Shown here one piece after another: positions 63,597-64,000 of a DNA stretch of 64,000 bases. Within the stretch, counting starts at the first letter, position 1. Every line of letters starts with the position of its first letter. The notes beneath the pieces were generated by a model that was given only the letters and a program-made list of their open reading frames with translations, was not told where the DNA came from and did not search any database. Location of the stretch: assembly GCF_014844095.1 (NCBI RefSeq), contig NZ_CP062163.1, positions 2,699,501-2,763,500 of the forward strand, given 5' to 3'. Source of the DNA: Brevibacillus sp. JNUCC-41. GTDB lineage: Bacteria; Bacillota; Bacilli; Bacillales; DSM-1321. Position numbers and translations under genes: made by a program.

Positions 63597-64000
63597 ATGT
63601 CGGAAGAGAGTAATCAACAGTATGTTATCTCACAGGAAAATTGGTCCCTCCATCGGAAAGGTTTTGATGATCAACAACGTCATCAGGAAAAGGTGCAGGA
63701 AGCGATCAAGAATAATTTGCCTGATCTAATTTCAGAAGAAAGCATCGTAATGTCCAATGGCCGGGATGTTATCAAGATTCCCATTCGCTCCTTGGATGAA
63801 TACAAAATTCGTTATAACTATGATAAAAACAAACATGTAGGGCAAGGCGATGGAGACAGTAAAGTGGGGGATGTGGTCGCAAGGGATGGCTCACCGTCCG
63901 ATGCAGGAGCCGGTAAGGGCCAAGGTGCGGGTGACAAGGCAGGTGAGGATTATTATGAAGCCGAAGTGTCGATGATGGAATTGGAGGAAGCCCTGTTCAG
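63597..64000 (+). CDS. yhbH: YhbH family sporulation protein (partial, N-terminal part)
   Basis: The frame opens at ATG 63597 after AAGGGGGG and is open for 134 codons to the window edge. The N-terminal [15 protein letters not shown] and [15 protein letters not shown], then a glycine-rich stretch, are typical of the DUF444/YhbH family. YhbH is co-conserved with PrkA (and SpoVR) and takes part in sporulation. Its place after prkA supports the call. Confidence 0.9.
   Translation, partial: MSEESNQQYVISQENWSLHRKGFDDQQRHQEKVQEAIKNNLPDLISEESIVMSNGRDVIKIPIRSLDEYKIRYNYDKNKHVGQGDGDSKVGDVVARDGSPSDAGAGKGQGAGDKAGEDYYEAEVSMMELEEALF

Noticed and set aside
1-64000. CRISPR array, prophage, integron or conjugative genes
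   Set aside because: No regularly spaced direct repeats, phage structural genes, integrase or transfer genes were found on either strand.

Overview
The window looks like chromosome from a low-GC, spore-forming Bacillaceae, closest in flavour to Peribacillus/Bacillus. The evidence is strong AGGAGG-type ribosome sites with frequent TTG/GTG starts, a prkA-yhbH pair, the queG / yhbB-like / trmL block, a glnK-glnL-glsA set, an lmrA-lmrB pair, and a Mg2+ (M-box) riboswitch in front of mgtE. Genus is inferred; no marker gene was searched.

Left accessory half (about 1-35,000): a run of small catabolic operons, each with its own regulator. A Fur box precedes a possibly decayed IsdG-type heme monooxygenase (210-717). 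A sigma-54 activator (1579-2982) is divergent from an operon holding a frameshifted agmatinase-family ureohydrolase, a Na+/solute symporter, a class II aldolase-family enzyme and a 2-hydroxyacid dehydrogenase (3524-7946). Next comes a second sigma-54 operon (8256-12515) with pxpB, pxpC, a biotin carrier protein, a biotin carboxylase and pxpA. It has the parts of a split urea-carboxylase-like machine plus a LamB/YcsF hydrolase, behind a well-spaced -24/-12 promoter and two tandem upstream sites. A second sigma-54 activator follows, with a second pxpB-pxpC pair (12896-16807). Then come a 30-residue holin-like toxin candidate, lmrA-lmrB, an old yellow enzyme, a FlaR-like kinase, an abgT-abgA-abgB operon on the minus strand, two tandem paralogous regulators with a cyclase/GGDEF-like core, an IS1182-family element inserted in a terminator, and another M20 amidohydrolase / DUF3311 / symporter operon.

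Right half (about 35,500-64,000): more backbone-like. It holds a lipoprotein hydrolase, the M-box and mgtE, a YfmJ-like reductase, a FUSC-family exporter, a YbjN-like protein, tRNA-Gly(UCC), a B3/B4-domain protein, queG, a DUF421 protein, a YhbB-like amidase-domain protein, trmL, an NfrA-like nitroreductase, a Fur-controlled siderophore ABC transporter, glnL-glnK, glsA with an amino acid permease, prkA, an HMA-like protein, a small hydrophilic protein and the start of yhbH.

Three copies of a MITE-like repeat with matching ends and one diverged core copy are scattered through the window. One lies in the leader of the ureohydrolase operon. Three homopolymer indels break genes (one in the ureohydrolase, two in the transposase); they may be real or may be sequence errors.
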